DNA of 64,000 nucleotides, taken from positions 1 to 64,000 of the forward strand of contig JBJEHU010000047.1 in NCBI GenBank assembly GCA_051876355.1, in the 5' to 3' direction. This document shows positions 25,651-34,246 of this stretch, piece after piece. The notes below the pieces were generated by a model, which was given only the letters and a program-made list of their open reading frames with translations, made no database searches and was not told the origin of the DNA. Origin of the DNA: Olsenella_L sp051876355 (GTDB lineage Bacteria > Actinomycetota > Coriobacteriia > Coriobacteriales > Atopobiaceae). The position numbers and the translations under genes are program-made. Each line of letters starts with the position of its first letter. Within the stretch, counting starts at the first letter, position 1.

Positions 25651-26937
25651 ATGGGCAACGCATATGAAGGCATGGAGACCGAGGAGCTCGACCGCGCCAT
25701 CGCGGAACTCGAGCACGAGGCAGCAGATCTCAAGGCGCAAGGCCTTGCGCTCGATATGACGCGCGGCAAGCCGTCGCCCGAGCAGACCGATCTCTCCCGT
25801 CCGATGCTCGATCTCGTGAATTCCCATTCCGACCTGATGGATGGCACGATTCAGGTGAACAACTACGGCGGACCCGATGGCCTGCCCTCGGCACGCCGCC
25901 TTGCCGCCGAGTATCTCGGCGTCGATCCTGCGAACGTCGTCGTTCTCGGCTCGTCGAGCCTGAACCTCATGCACGATACGATCAGCCATGCCTACACGCA
26001 CGGCATCGCAGGGAACAAGCCGTGGGGAGAGCAGGGAAAGGTCAAGTTCCTCTGCCCGTCTCCGGGATATGACCGCCACTTCAAGGTCACGGCCTACTAT
26101 GGAATCGAGAACGTGCCGGTGCCGATGAAGGAAGACGGCCCTGACATGGATATGGTGCGCCGCCTCGTCGAGGGAGACCCGACGGTCAAGGGCATCTGGT
26201 GCGTGCCGAAGTACGAGAACCCGACGGGCATCACGTACTCGGACGACGTCGTCCGCGCGTTCGCGAACCTCCATCCGGCAGCGCCCGACTTCCGCATCTT
26301 CTGGGACAATGCCTACGCCGTCCATGACTTCTACGAGGAGGGAGACCATCTCCTCAACATCTTCGAGGCCCTGGCAGAGGCTGGCACGACCGACCTCGTC
26401 TATGAGTTCGGCTCCACGGCGAAGATCACATTCCCGTCGAACGGCATCGCATTCATGACAGCATCGCCTGCCGACATGGCAGAGATGCGCGAGGCCTTCT
26501 CTGTCATGCGCGTCTCGCCGGAGAAGATTTCCCAGTATGCCCACGTGCTGTTCCTCAAGGACATGAAGGGCATCCACGAGCAGATGATGAAGCACGCTGC
26601 CATCGTCCGTCCGCGCTTCGAGCTTGTCGAGAAGAAGCTCACCGAGGGCCTCTCCGATCTCGGCGTCGCGACGTGGACGCATCCGCGCGGCGGCTATTTC
26701 GTCTCGTTCGATGGCCCCGAGGGCTCTGCGGCGAAGATCGTGTCGCTGTGCGCCGAGCTCGGCGTGAAGCTTACGGCGGCGGGCGCCACGTGGCCGTATG
26801 GGCACGATCCCCACGACACGAACATCCGCATCGCCCCGACATTCCCGAAGATCGAGGATCTCAGCCGTGCGCTCGATGTCTTCGTCGTGGCTGTGAAGCT
26901 CGTCTCCGCACGCCTTGCCCGCGCAGAGCGCGCCTAG
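25651..26937 (+). CDS. aspT: Aspartate aminotransferase, AspT (class Ic) type
   Basis: A 428-residue PLP-dependent aminotransferase that interconverts aspartate and 2-oxoglutarate with oxaloacetate and glutamate. The sequence matches the actinobacterial AspT subgroup: LDMTRGKPSPEQ at the N-terminus, YENPTGITYS, FWDNAYAVHDF, and the PLP lysine in FGSTAKITFPSNG. The C-terminal RIAPTFP motif supplies the arginine for the substrate carboxylate. GGGAGG precedes the ATG. A possible -10 box TATACT lies about 80 bases upstream. The gene is alone between a divergent small gene and a terminator. Confidence 0.9.
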   Translation: MGNAYEGMETEELDRAIAELEHEAADLKAQGLALDMTRGKPSPEQTDLSRPMLDLVNSHSDLMDGTIQVNNYGGPDGLPSARRLAAEYLGVDPANVVVLGSSSLNLMHDTISHAYTHGIAGNKPWGEQGKVKFLCPSPGYDRHFKVTAYYGIENVPVPMKEDGPDMDMVRRLVEGDPTVKGIWCVPKYENPTGITYSDDVVRAFANLHPAAPDFRIFWDNAYAVHDFYEEGDHLLNIFEALAEAGTTDLVYEFGSTAKITFPSNGIAFMTASPADMAEMREAFSVMRVSPEKISQYAHVLFLKDMKGIHEQMMKHAAIVRPRFELVEKKLTEGLSDLGVATWTHPRGGYFVSFDGPEGSAAKIVSLCAELGVKLTAAGATWPYGHDPHDTNIRIAPTFPKIEDLSRALDVFVVAVKLVSARLARAERA

Positions 26938-26966
26938 CTCCTCCGGAGAATCTCCATACTCTTTGG

Positions 26967-27000
26967 CACCTCCCGCACACGCTGCGGGAGGTGTTACTTT
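26967..27000 (+). terminator. Terminator after aspT
   Basis: CACCTCCCGC and GCGGGAGGTG pair around a short loop and are followed by TTACTTTAA, 30 bases past the aspT stop codon. Confidence 0.85.
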
Positions 27001-27129
27001 AATATGGGTGTTCATCAACAATTGCTGGATGGCAGCAAACATAGTATGTATGGCGGGCGTATGATGCCAGTCTTGGGCTGCGTCGTATGATGCTTGGGAG
27101 CCATACAAAGCAAGAAGGAGCTCGTCGCA

Positions 27130-28026
27130 ATGCCGAAGAAGCCACAGGGAAGCGCACGCAAGGCCAAGGGTGCAGATACGTCTGCTGCAAAGGCAGCGCA
27201 GAAGTCTGCCCCGAACAAGAGCGCGAAGAAGTCCAAGGGGAAGCACTGGACCCCGGGCGAGCCTGTGAGCATGCCGGTCCGCATCGTCCTGATCGTCTTC
27301 ATCGTCCTCATGGCGCTCTCGATGATGCTGCCGTCTTTGACCTATCTGGCAGCAGGCAGCTCGAGCTCGGACTCCCAGAGCACAGAGTCTTCCGACACAT
27401 CGTCCGACAGCACGGATTCCTCATCCGACGACAATTCGGCCGATGCGATCGATTCGCGCTACCAGGCGCTCGTCGATGCGCAGCAGTCAAAGCTCGACTC
27501 CGACCCCAACAACCTCGCAGCCCTTCTCAACATGGGCAACGACTACATGAAGTGGGGCGTCGCGCTTCTCCAGGCGAGCTCGGCCGATGCGGACACGAGC
27601 CATGCCTACGACGTGCTCGACAACGCGATCGCGACGTATGACAAGTACCTCGCGCTCAACGACTCCTCTGCCGTGAAGGTCGACAGGGCGCTGTGCCAGT
27701 ACTACGCAGGAGACACGGATGACGCGATCGCATCGCTCGAGGCGCTCACGCAGGAAGATGCAAGCTACGGTCCTGCCTGGGCGAATCTCGGCATGCTCTA
27801 CCAGGTGAAGGGCAATACGGATTCCGCGAAGAACGCCTACAACAAGGCAATCGCCGTCGAGCCGAATGACGAATACGGCTCCAAGACGTTCGCCCAGAAG
27901 CAGCTCGCGACGATTGCTGCCTCCGAATCCTCGTCTTCGAGCTCGGGCTCTACGTCCTCTTCGTCCTCGTCGACGGCAGAAGGCCTCTCGAGCACGCTTT
28001 CGGGCGAGTCGGGCACGGGCCTCTAA
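27130..28026 (+). CDS. Membrane-anchored TPR protein
   Basis: A 298-residue protein with a basic, Lys/Ala-rich cytoplasmic N-terminus (about 45 residues), one membrane segment (IVLIVFIVLMALSMMLPSL), a Ser/Asp-rich linker of about 35 residues and two to three tetratricopeptide units (LAALLNMGNDYMKWGVALL, GPAWANLGMLYQVKGNTDSA). The last 40 residues are again Ser-rich. The layout places the TPR part outside the membrane, where it would bind protein partners; which ones is unknown. The ATG at 27130 has AAGGAG nine bases upstream. It precedes the STAS-tat-topA run and may be cotranscribed with it, the gap to the next gene being 30 bases. Confidence 0.8.
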   Translation: MPKKPQGSARKAKGADTSAAKAAQKSAPNKSAKKSKGKHWTPGEPVSMPVRIVLIVFIVLMALSMMLPSLTYLAAGSSSSDSQSTESSDTSSDSTDSSSDDNSADAIDSRYQALVDAQQSKLDSDPNNLAALLNMGNDYMKWGVALLQASSADADTSHAYDVLDNAIATYDKYLALNDSSAVKVDRALCQYYAGDTDDAIASLEALTQEDASYGPAWANLGMLYQVKGNTDSAKNAYNKAIAVEPNDEYGSKTFAQKQLATIAASESSSSSSGSTSSSSSSTAEGLSSTLSGESGTGL

Positions 28027-28056
28027 GGAATTTATCCAGGAGAAAGGAAATCTCTC

Positions 28057-28368
28057 ATGGCACTCTCTATAGAAACATCCACGCAGGCAGGCACCGCACA
28101 GGTAAGCGTGACGGGAGAGGTCGATGTCTCGAATGCTCCCGAGCTCAGGCAGGCACTCGAGGGCGCCCTTGCCTCCGGCGCCAAGGAGGTCGCCGTCGCG
28201 ATGGAGAACGTCCCCTACATCGACTCGACCGGCATCGGCGTGCTCGTGGGTGCAGCGCATGCCGCGAAGGATGCTGGCGTGCGCTTCACGATCGTCCGTC
28301 CGCAGCGCAATGTCTCCCGTGTCCTCGCGCTTCTCGGCGTGAACGGCGAGCTCAATGTCACGGAGTAA
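28057..28368 (+). CDS. STAS-domain anti-sigma factor antagonist
   Basis: A 103-residue single STAS domain like SpoIIAA/RsbV. The phosphorylation site is in YIDSTGIGVLVG, where the serine is the target of an anti-sigma kinase, and the N-terminal strand reads VSVTGEVDVSNAPEL. Such proteins release a sigma factor by binding its kinase when unphosphorylated. No kinase or sigma gene lies in the window. AGGAGAAAGGA precedes the ATG. The gene is 42 bases before the tatA/B gene, a linkage without an obvious functional reason. Confidence 0.85.
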   Translation: MALSIETSTQAGTAQVSVTGEVDVSNAPELRQALEGALASGAKEVAVAMENVPYIDSTGIGVLVGAAHAAKDAGVRFTIVRPQRNVSRVLALLGVNGELNVTE

Positions 28369-28410
28369 GTTTCCATCCAGTCCGATCCGGCGTTAATGGA
28401 GGTATGACGC

Positions 28411-29094
28411 GTGTTTGGCATAAGTGAAACCGAGCTTGCGATGATCTTGATCTTCGCATTCCTCATCTTCGGGCCTGACAAGCTGCCGGGCATGGGGCGC
28501 ACGGTCGGCCGTGCGATCCGGCAGTTCCGCGATGCCCAGGACAACGTGACGAAGGTCGTGCAGTCCGAGATCGTCGACCCGATCAATTCGGGCATGAACG
28601 AGCCGGCTGCAAAGAAGCGTGCCGAGCAGGCCAAGGCGGCCCAGGCCGAGGATGCAGACATCGAGGGAGCAGAGGGCACTGAAGCCGCCGCTCCTGCAAA
28701 GAAGCCCGAGACGTTCGCCGAGCGCAAGGCACGCCTCGAGGCAGAGCGCAAGGCTAAGGAATCTGCTGCTGCCGAGGAGAAGGAGCAGGCAGCCTTCGAT
28801 GCGAACGAGAAGGACGAGGTCGGCGAGTCCTTCGCCGGTGCCGACTCCGACGAGGATCTGCCCGAAGGCGAGGATGCCGCTCCGAAGAAGCCCGATCTCG
28901 CTGCGCTCTATGCGATGACGCCGAAGGCGCACAAGGCAGAGAAGGCAGACGAGGCCGAGAAGCCGGCGGATGAAGCCGCTGCAGAAAAGCCCGCAGAGGC
29001 CTCTGAAGACGCAAAGGCCGCAGAGGCTCCTGCTTCCACGAAGGCAGAGGCAGCTCCTTCCGCACCTGCCGCAGATTCTGGAAAGGAGGAGTAG
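28411..29094 (+). CDS. Twin-arginine translocase TatA/TatB-type subunit with long acidic tail
   Basis: A 227-residue single-span membrane protein of the Tat system. The N-terminus has the short membrane helix (ELAMILIFAFLIFGPDKLPG) and the amphipathic helix after the FGPxxLP hinge (VGRAIRQFRDAQDNVTKVV), closer to TatB than TatA. The remaining 165 residues are low-complexity Ala/Glu/Lys, much longer than the usual 90-170-residue total. The GTG at 28411 has GGAGG eight bases upstream. The tatC start follows two bases after the stop, so the pair is cotranscribed. The GH3 enzyme at 60112 has a Tat-type signal and is a candidate client. Confidence 0.88.
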   Translation: MFGISETELAMILIFAFLIFGPDKLPGMGRTVGRAIRQFRDAQDNVTKVVQSEIVDPINSGMNEPAAKKRAEQAKAAQAEDADIEGAEGTEAAAPAKKPETFAERKARLEAERKAKESAAAEEKEQAAFDANEKDEVGESFAGADSDEDLPEGEDAAPKKPDLAALYAMTPKAHKAEKADEAEKPADEAAAEKPAEASEDAKAAEAPASTKAEAAPSAPAADSGKEE

Positions 29095-29096
29095 GG

Positions 29097-29888
29097 ATGC
29101 CTATCGGACCAGCGCGCATGCCGCTCTTCGACCATCTCGGAGAGCTCCGCCGCCGTCTCACCATCATCGTCGTCTCCGTCCTTGCGACGGCTGTCATCAT
29201 CTATTTCGCGACGCCGACGCTCATCGAGTTCATGCTCGATCCTCTGCGTGGCATCCTGGGAGAGGATGCGAAGCTCCAGGTCCTCACCGTCCTCGGCGGC
29301 TTCACGATTCGCTTCAAGGTCGCCTTCTTCTTCGGCATGATCATCTGCACGCCGATCATCATCTGGGAGATCATGGCATTCTTCCTTCCGGCACTGAAGG
29401 AGAAGGAGCGCAGATGGGTCATCCCGACTGTCGCCGCTCTTGTCATCCTCTTCTTCCTCGGCATGATCTTCTGCTACTTCGTGATCCAGAGCGCCGCCTT
29501 CGGCTGGCTCCTGCAGCAGACGGATGACTTCGCCTCCGCCATCTACAACGCCGAGGACTACCTCGACATCTTCATGAAGCTCGAGATCGGCTTCGGCATC
29601 GCGTTCGAGATCCCGCTGGTGATCTTCTATCTGTCCATCCTGCACATCGTGCCGTATTCGACGTTCCGTGCGCAGTGGCGCTACATCTACGTCGGCCTCA
29701 TGACGCTCTCCGGCATCGTCACGCCGGATGCAAGCCCGGTCACGATGCTGCTCATGTTCGCAGCGCTCATCGGCCTCTACGAGATCGCTCTGGCCATCGC
29801 CCGCCAGGTCATCACCGCCCGCGACGGCAAGGAAGCCCTCAAGTGGACACGCGAGGACTATGAGGAGCACGAGTTCGACAAGGAATAG
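29097..29888 (+). CDS. tatC: Sec-independent translocase TatC
   Basis: A 263-residue membrane protein with six predicted helices, the receptor for twin-arginine signal peptides. The N-terminal FDHLGELRRRL motif and the glutamate in the FEIPLVIF helix are family hallmarks; SGIVTPDASPVTMLLM is the fifth-helix region. AAAGGAGGAG lies before the ATG. It is directly behind the TatA/B gene and its stop codon abuts the GTG start of topA. Confidence 0.95.
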   Translation: MPIGPARMPLFDHLGELRRRLTIIVVSVLATAVIIYFATPTLIEFMLDPLRGILGEDAKLQVLTVLGGFTIRFKVAFFFGMIICTPIIIWEIMAFFLPALKEKERRWVIPTVAALVILFFLGMIFCYFVIQSAAFGWLLQQTDDFASAIYNAEDYLDIFMKLEIGFGIAFEIPLVIFYLSILHIVPYSTFRAQWRYIYVGLMTLSGIVTPDASPVTMLLMFAALIGLYEIALAIARQVITARDGKEALKWTREDYEEHEFDKE

Positions 29889-32486
29889 GTGAAGAGCTTG
29901 AAACTCGTTATCACCGAGAAAAACGATGCAGCCACGCAGATTGCGCGGCTGCTTTCCGAATCTGGGAAGCCCAAGGCAGACAAGGTGTATTCGACGCCGA
30001 TCTACCGCTTCCAGCACGACGGGGAGGAGTGGGTGACCATAGGCCTCCGTGGCCACATCATGGCCCCCGACTTCCCGCCTGAGCTCAAATACAGCAAGAA
30101 GGAGGGCTGGTACGGTCTCACCGAAGACGGCGAGCACCTGCCGGCCCATCTGCCTGACACGCTCGCAAAGCCGCCCTTCAAGAAGAAGAAGCCGTTCTTG
30201 GAGGACGGCGTCGACGTGAAGGGCTGGAAGATTCCGGCCCTGCCATATCTTGTCTGGTCGCCGATCGAGAAGAAGCCGGCCGAGAAGGAGATCATCCGCT
30301 CGCTCAAGAACCTCGCGAAGAAGGCCGACTCCATCATCATCGCCACGGACTTCGACCGCGAAGGCGAGCTCATCGGCTCCGACGCCCTGCGCCAGGTGCG
30401 CCAGGTCGCACCCACGACGCCGGCCCTGCGTGCCCGCTACTCCGCCTTCACGAAGGCAGAGATCGACCATGCGTTCACGCACCTCGTCGAGCTTGACCAG
30501 GATCTGGCGGACGCCGGCGAGAGCCGCCAGTACATCGACCTCATCTGGGGTGCAGCACTCACGCGCTACCTCACGGTCGCCCGCTTCGGCGGTCTCGGCA
30601 ATACCCGCTCGGCAGGACGCGTGCAGACGCCGACTCTGGCGCTGGTCGTCGCGCGCGAGCGCGAGCGCCAGGCTTTCGTGCCGAAGGACTACTGGGTCAT
30701 CTCGGGCGAGCTCTCGAAGGAGAAGGACTCCTTCAAGGTCACCCATACAACGGCACGCTTCTGGGACAAGGACAAGGCCGATGCAGCCTTTGCGGCCGTG
30801 AAGGATGCAAAGACGGCCACGGTCACCGGCATCGAGAAGAAGTCGCGCACCGTGCATGCACCGGCACCGTTCAACACGACGTCCATGCAGGCAGCAGCGG
30901 CAGCCGAAGGCATCGCTCCTGGACGCGCGATGAGGATTGCCGAGTCGCTCTACATGAAAGGCCTCATCTCCTATCCGCGTGTCGACAACACGGTCTATCC
31001 GAAGTCGCTTGACCTCAAGGAGTGCGTGAGGACCTTGAAGGCCGTGCCGCAGTATGCACCAGTGTGCGACAGGCTCCTGGCGCAGCCGAAGCTCGTCGCG
31101 ACCCGCGGCAAGCAGGAGACGACAGACCACCCGCCCATCTATCCGACGGCCGCAGCAGACCCTTCGGACCTTCAGCCTGCCGACTGGAAGCTCTACAACC
31201 TGATCGCCCGCCGCTTCTTGGCGACGCTCATGCAGCCGGCCACGATCGAGGGCACGAAGCTTGTCTTCTCGATCGAGGGAGAGCCGTTCCAGGCGACGGG
31301 AGACGTGCTCGTGAAGCCGGGCTTCCGTGCCATCTATCCTTACGGCATGAAGAAGGACGAGCAGCTGCCGCAGCTCGCCGAAGGCGATGTCTGCAACGTC
31401 GAGTCGCTCTCGATGGATGCGAAGCAGACGGAGCCGCCTGCCCGCTACAGCCAGGGCAAGCTCATCCAGGAGATGGAGAAGGCAGGCCTCGGCACGAAGT
31501 CGACCCGTGCCTCCATCATCGACCGCCTCTTCGAGGTCAAGTACCTCAAGAACAATCCGATCGAGCCCTCCCAGCTCGGCATGGCCGTCATCGAGGCGCT
31601 GCACACCTACGCGCCGCATATCACGACGCCGGAGATGACAAGCGAGCTCGAGCAGGACATGAACGAGGTTGCCGAGGGCCGCGAGACGCAGAGCGAGGTT
31701 GTCGACCACTCCCGTGCGCTCCTTGCCGGCATGCTCGACGATCTCATCGACCATACGGAAGACCTCGGCAACGCGATTGCCGACGCCGTGACGGCCGATG
31801 CGAAGATCGGCGTCTGCCCGAAGTGCGGCCACGACCTCGTCGTGAAGACGTCCGCGAAGACGCGCTCGAGCTTCGTCGGCTGCACGAATTGGCCGGACTG
31901 CGATGTCACGTATCCTTTGCCGAAGGGCAGGATCGAGCCGATCGAGGGCGAGGCAGGCGTGTGCCCGGAGTGCGGTGCTCCCCGCATCAAGGTGCATCCG
32001 TTCAGGAGCCGTGCCTACGAGATGTGCGTGAACCCGAAGTGCCCGACGAACTATGAGCCGGACCTCGTCGTCGGCGAGTGCCCGACGTGCAAGGCTGCCG
32101 GCAAGGATGCGAAGCTCATCGCCCACAAGTCGGAGAAGACCGGCAAGCGCTTCATCCGCTGCGAGAACTACGACGAATGCGGAACGAGCTATCCGCTTCC
32201 GGCCCGCGGCAAGCTCGAGGCGACAGGGGAGACCTGTCCAGCCTGCGGAGCGCCGCTTGTCGTCGTGCATACGGCCCGCGGCCCCTGGAAGCTCTGCCCG
32301 AATCCCGCCTGCCCGGAAAACGAGAAGAAGGCAGCGGCCAGGACGACAGGCAGGGCATCCGGCAGGACGAGAACCTCTTCGAGGAGCGCGTCCGCAAAGG
32401 GTGCCGCATCGAAGTCGTCTGCCAAGAAGGCTCCGGCCCGAAAGACCGCTGCCCGCAAGACGACGCGCAAGAAGGCGGCAGAGTAG
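29889..32486 (+). CDS. topA: DNA topoisomerase IA, archaeal-like type
   Basis: An 865-residue type IA topoisomerase that relaxes negative supercoils by nicking one strand. The TOPRIM acidic motif is IIATDFDREGELIG and the active-site tyrosine lies in GLISYPRVDNTVYP. The latter resembles archaeal enzymes more than the usual bacterial YxRTDS form. The C-terminus carries several zinc-ribbon units (CPKCGHD..CTNWPDC, CPECGAP..CVNPKC, CPTC..CENYDEC, CPACGAP..CPNPAC) and a basic Lys/Ala/Arg tail that probably binds DNA. The GTG start abuts the tatC stop, and tmk follows after one base, so it is within an operon. Codon use matches the neighbours, so any transfer is old. Confidence 0.92.
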   Translation: MKSLKLVITEKNDAATQIARLLSESGKPKADKVYSTPIYRFQHDGEEWVTIGLRGHIMAPDFPPELKYSKKEGWYGLTEDGEHLPAHLPDTLAKPPFKKKKPFLEDGVDVKGWKIPALPYLVWSPIEKKPAEKEIIRSLKNLAKKADSIIIATDFDREGELIGSDALRQVRQVAPTTPALRARYSAFTKAEIDHAFTHLVELDQDLADAGESRQYIDLIWGAALTRYLTVARFGGLGNTRSAGRVQTPTLALVVARERERQAFVPKDYWVISGELSKEKDSFKVTHTTARFWDKDKADAAFAAVKDAKTATVTGIEKKSRTVHAPAPFNTTSMQAAAAAEGIAPGRAMRIAESLYMKGLISYPRVDNTVYPKSLDLKECVRTLKAVPQYAPVCDRLLAQPKLVATRGKQETTDHPPIYPTAAADPSDLQPADWKLYNLIARRFLATLMQPATIEGTKLVFSIEGEPFQATGDVLVKPGFRAIYPYGMKKDEQLPQLAEGDVCNVESLSMDAKQTEPPARYSQGKLIQEMEKAGLGTKSTRASIIDRLFEVKYLKNNPIEPSQLGMAVIEALHTYAPHITTPEMTSELEQDMNEVAEGRETQSEVVDHSRALLAGMLDDLIDHTEDLGNAIADAVTADAKIGVCPKCGHDLVVKTSAKTRSSFVGCTNWPDCDVTYPLPKGRIEPIEGEAGVCPECGAPRIKVHPFRSRAYEMCVNPKCPTNYEPDLVVGECPTCKAAGKDAKLIAHKSEKTGKRFIRCENYDECGTSYPLPARGKLEATGETCPACGAPLVVVHTARGPWKLCPNPACPENEKKAAARTTGRASGRTRTSSRSASAKGAASKSSAKKAPARKTAARKTTRKKAAE

Positions 32487-32487
32487 C

Positions 32488-33129
32488 ATGGGCGCATTCA
32501 TCAGCTTCGAAGGCATCGACGGCTGCGGCAAGTCGACGCAGGCGCAGATTCTTGCACGCTCGCTCGAAGCGGCAGGCTTCGAGGTCGTGCTCACGCGCGA
32601 GCCTGGCGGCACGAAGATCTCGGAGAAGATCCGCCGGATTCTGCTCGACCCGGAGAACGGCGAGATGGCTGACGGCTGCGAGCTCATGCTCTATGAGGCA
32701 TCGAGGGCGCAGCTCGTGAGCGAGTGTCTCCGTCCGGCCCTTGCCCGTGGCGCCTGGGTCATCTGCGACCGCTATGCCGATTCGACCGTCGCCTACCAGT
32801 CGGCTGGCAGGAAGATCTCTCCCGATATCGTGCGGCGCGCGAACGAGCTCGGCACGCTCGGGCTCGTCCCGGATGTGACATTGCTCCTCGATATGGACCC
32901 CGTGCATGCGCTGGCCCGTGCCACCCAAGGCGGGGCCGACCGCCTCGAGGCGGAAGGCATCGCATTCCAGCAGAAGGTGCGCGAAGGCTACCTTGCGCTT
33001 GCGAAGGAAGAGCCGGAGCGCATCCGCTGGGTCGATGCGGAGGGGACCGAAGAGGCATGCGCCGAGCGCTGCCGTGCTGTCCTTCTGCATGCATTCCCCG
33101 AGCTTTCCCGGGCAGGCCTCCATGTCTGA
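32488..33129 (+). CDS. tmk: Thymidylate kinase
   Basis: A 213-residue P-loop kinase converting dTMP to dTDP. The P-loop is FEGIDGCGKST near the N-terminus, followed by LTREPGGT, the DRY motif in VICDRYADSTVAYQ, and the lid region before ADRLEAEG. The ATG at 32488 follows the topA stop by one base without a separate ribosome site of note, consistent with coupled translation. It overlaps the holB start by eight bases, an arrangement common in Gram-positive genomes. Confidence 0.95.
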   Translation: MGAFISFEGIDGCGKSTQAQILARSLEAAGFEVVLTREPGGTKISEKIRRILLDPENGEMADGCELMLYEASRAQLVSECLRPALARGAWVICDRYADSTVAYQSAGRKISPDIVRRANELGTLGLVPDVTLLLDMDPVHALARATQGGADRLEAEGIAFQQKVREGYLALAKEEPERIRWVDAEGTEEACAERCRAVLLHAFPELSRAGLHV

Positions 33130-34246
33130 GCGGGCGGCCCTGCCGAAGGCGCTTGCCGCGCTCGAGATGCAGGATGCGGTCAGGGACTTTTTGGGGCGCT
33201 CCGTCACGGAGGGCCACATCACGCATGCCTATCTCTTCTGCGGGGCTCCGGGCTCCGGCATGGAGGAGGCAGCGCTGGCCCTTGCCGAGTGCCTTGTCTG
33301 TCCCAACGGGGGAGATGGCACGTGCGAGGAGTGCATCCGGGTCCGCCACCGCACGCATCCTGATGTCCATTGGCTGCATCCCGGATCTGCCACGGGCTAC
33401 CTTGTCTCGGAGATCCGCGACCTTATCGCCGATGTGCAGCTCGCTCCGGTGCGTGCGAAGACGAAGCTCTACATCCTCGAGAGCGCTGCGCTCTTGAAAG
33501 GCGCCTCTGCAAATGCGCTCCTGAAGACGCTCGAGGAGCCGCCTGAGCATACGGTTTTCATCCTGCTTGCGCGCTCGCCGGAGGCCGTGCTCTCGACCAT
33601 CGTGTCGAGGTGCCAGATCGTGCCGTTCCGTGCCATCCCCGAGAAGACGGCCATCGCAGCCATCGTCCAGAAGACCGGCGTCTCTGCCCAGGATGCAAGG
33701 ATTGCGCTCTCTGTCGCAGGCACGCCCGATGCCGCTTCCGCCTACCTCGGCGAGCCGTCGAGGCGGGAGCTCCGTGCCCGCACGGTCCAGGCAATCGATG
33801 GGCTTGCCGAGGACGACATGTGGGACGTGCTCGTCGCTGCGCGCGGCTTGGCCGACCTTGTGCGCGAGCCTCTGAAGGACGTGAAGAAGGACCAGAAGAA
33901 GGAACGGGATAGGGTCTCCGACTACCTTTCCGCCTCTGCGATTCATTCGCTCGAGGACGCGCAGAAGCGCGAGCTTTCTGCCCGCGAACGTTCGGGTATG
34001 ATGGAGGTGTTCGCAGTCACGGAATCCGTGCTCCGCGATGCCCTGCTCGTAGCCGACGGGTGCGCCGAAGCCGCCGTGAATGCCGATATTCCCGGGCTCG
34101 CGGAGCGCATCGCCGATGCCGGCACCCCTGCCATCATGGCAGGATTTGCGGCGGTCGGCGAGGCACGCCAGAGCCTCTCCCATAATGTCTCGTCCCAGCT
34201 GACCCTGGAGGTCATGCTGTGTGCCATCAAGGAGGCACTTTCGTGA
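33122..34246 (+). CDS. holB: DNA polymerase III delta-prime subunit
   Basis: A 374-residue clamp-loader subunit. The first domain has a zinc module (CLVCPN..CEECIRVRHRTHPD) and the RFC-box VSRCQIVPF with its SRC arginine finger. The position of Walker A reads CGAPGSGMEE, with methionine in place of the invariant lysine, so this subunit should not hydrolyse ATP; delta-prime is often a rigid non-catalytic stator. Later residues are helical and weakly conserved, with a basic stretch KDVKKDQKKERD. The start overlaps tmk by eight bases and the stop overlaps the ricT start (GTGA), so translation is coupled. Confidence 0.92.
   Translation: MSERAALPKALAALEMQDAVRDFLGRSVTEGHITHAYLFCGAPGSGMEEAALALAECLVCPNGGDGTCEECIRVRHRTHPDVHWLHPGSATGYLVSEIRDLIADVQLAPVRAKTKLYILESAALLKGASANALLKTLEEPPEHTVFILLARSPEAVLSTIVSRCQIVPFRAIPEKTAIAAIVQKTGVSAQDARIALSVAGTPDAASAYLGEPSRRELRARTVQAIDGLAEDDMWDVLVAARGLADLVREPLKDVKKDQKKERDRVSDYLSASAIHSLEDAQKRELSARERSGMMEVFAVTESVLRDALLVADGCAEAAVNADIPGLAERIADAGTPAIMAGFAAVGEARQSLSHNVSSQLTLEVMLCAIKEALS

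Noticed and set aside
28908..32687. A 1259-codon open frame on the minus strand opposite tatC and topA
   Set aside because: It lies opposite tatA/B, tatC, topA and tmk, all of which have clear motifs. High GC removes stop codons from the opposite strand.
33122..34246. Frameshift or mutation in holB because Walker A lacks lysine
   Set aside because: Delta-prime subunits commonly lack ATPase residues and the rest of the protein is intact.
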